Below are positions 12,941 through 13,630 of a DNA stretch of 13,630 bases, piece by piece (position 1 is the stretch's first letter; every line of letters begins with the position of its first letter). A program made the translations under genes and the position numbers. Under the pieces are notes generated by a model. The model was not told the origin of the DNA. It searched no databases and was given only the letters and a program-made list of their open reading frames with translations. The DNA comes from Desulfobacterales bacterium (GTDB lineage: Bacteria; Desulfobacterota; Desulfobacteria; Desulfobacterales; SpSt-501), in contig JALOOS010000043.1 in NCBI GenBank assembly GCA_025454275.1, forward strand, positions 1 to 13,630, written 5' to 3'.

Positions 12941-13630
12941 TCTTTTTTTGAGAGACCTTGAGACCATCGTCAACCTGGACAGCGGCAGCGGCCATGCGCC
13001 GGGACTTGCGGCCGTGGCCGGCTTTTTCCAGCAGCGCTTCGAGCGCCTCGGCTGGCACACCCGCCGGATCGAGTTCGACGCCGGGGCGGTCCCCTGCCTC
13101 GAGGTCGTCAACCGCCGGGGGCTGGGGACGGACGCCCGCCTTGATTTCCTCTTCCTCGGCCACATGGACACGGTGTTTCCGCAAGGGACGGCGGCACGGC
13201 GGCCCTTCTCCGTGCGCGACGGCCGGGCCTGGGGGCCGGGGGTCTGCGACATGAAGGGCGGGCTCGTCACCATGCTGCACGCGGCCGAGGCGGCCGAGCA
13301 GGCGGGGAAGGAGGTGGGGTCCCAGGGCTCGCGCCCCTGGTTCGAGGCTCTGGCGGCGCGCAGCCGGCGGGTGCTGGTCTTCGAGCCCTGCCGTGCCACG
13401 GGCCACCGGGTGCTGCAGCGCAAGGGGGTGGCCGACTACGAGATCCGCTGCCTCGGCCGCGCGGCCCATGCCGGGGTCGAGCCCGAGAAAGGGGCCAACG
13501 CCGTGTTGGAGTTGGCCCGCCAGGTCCTCGCGGCGAGCGGGTTCGCCCGGACGGCGGAGGGCACCTCCGTCAGCGTGACCACCATTTCCGGGGGTACGGC
13601 CGGCAACGTGATCCCGGATTTCGCCCGGGC
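12912..13630 (+). CDS. M20 family metallopeptidase (glutamate carboxypeptidase-like), cut by window edge
   Basis: About 239 codons of an M20 zinc peptidase of the carboxypeptidase G2 type are present, running off the right edge. Metal and catalytic motifs are GHMDTVFP (H84, D86), GVCDMKGG (bridging D113), FEP (E158) and AAHAG (H186, in the dimerisation domain). SGGTAGNVIP near the end is also typical. The start ATG at 12912 has AAGAGGT 4 nt upstream and lies 17 nt after the ancestral dppF stop. One conserved block is missing: after AEAAEQAGK the sequence jumps to EVGSQGSR, whereas relatives have some 15 residues ending in a DEE motif here. The general-base glutamate is therefore lost, although the frame is kept, and activity is doubtful. 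In context it would cleave the imported peptide or acyl-glutamate-like compound in the cytosol. Confidence 0.88.
   Translation, partial: MPFEFASRYDLFLRDLETIVNLDSGSGHAPGLAAVAGFFQQRFERLGWHTRRIEFDAGAVPCLEVVNRRGLGTDARLDFLFLGHMDTVFPQGTAARRPFSVRDGRAWGPGVCDMKGGLVTMLHAAEAAEQAGKEVGSQGSRPWFEALAARSRRVLVFEPCRATGHRVLQRKGVADYEIRCLGRAAHAGVEPEKGANAVLELARQVLAASGFARTAEGTSVSVTTISGGTAGNVIPDFAR

Overview
The window is GC-rich throughout and densely coding, apart from a few sharply AT-rich intergenic patches. It reads as bacterial chromosome from a high-GC Gram-negative lineage. The pairing of a pyruvoyl-type arginine decarboxylase with a bacterial deoxyhypusine-synthase-like protein, next to a large peptide ABC transporter locus, would fit Desulfobacterota or a similar environmental phylum. 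That placement is inference from gene content only. I see no tRNA, rRNA, CRISPR array, transposase or phage gene.

Region 1 (1-2565, minus strand) is a compact polyamine operon. A pyruvoyl-dependent arginine decarboxylase overlaps an agmatinase by 4 bases (ATGA), and a deoxyhypusine-synthase-like gene follows after 54 bp. The first two enzymes turn arginine into agmatine and then putrescine; the third probably transfers an aminobutyl group to a small amine, most simply giving homospermidine. The operon ends at a GC hairpin that also lies behind the apparent C-terminus of a convergent gene.

Region 2 (2566-5827) holds an AAA ATPase of the DUF4143 type on the minus strand. Its promoter is AT-rich, carries a perfect 8+8 bp inverted repeat, and appears to start transcription at the ATG. 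Diverging from it is a two-gene plus-strand unit: a class I SAM methyltransferase overlapping an FkbM-type methyltransferase.

Region 3 (5828-13630) is a divergent peptide/nickel-type ABC transporter locus. Leftward run the substrate-binding protein, both permeases and a metallo-beta-lactamase-fold hydrolase, then an apparently truncated ORF. Rightward run the two ATPase genes and an M20 metallopeptidase cut by the window edge. The layout suggests import of a small peptide-like substrate followed by hydrolysis in the cytoplasm.

Two things stand out. First, the binding-protein gene, the second ATPase gene and the M20 peptidase gene each lack a short conserved internal block; two of these losses shift the frame, and the third removes part of the catalytic DEE motif. 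Second, the gap between the two ATPase genes holds a 136-nt palindrome whose nested arms share one centre. Its four T/C arm differences all become G-U pairs in plus-strand RNA, which points to a folded RNA or a dispersed palindromic element.
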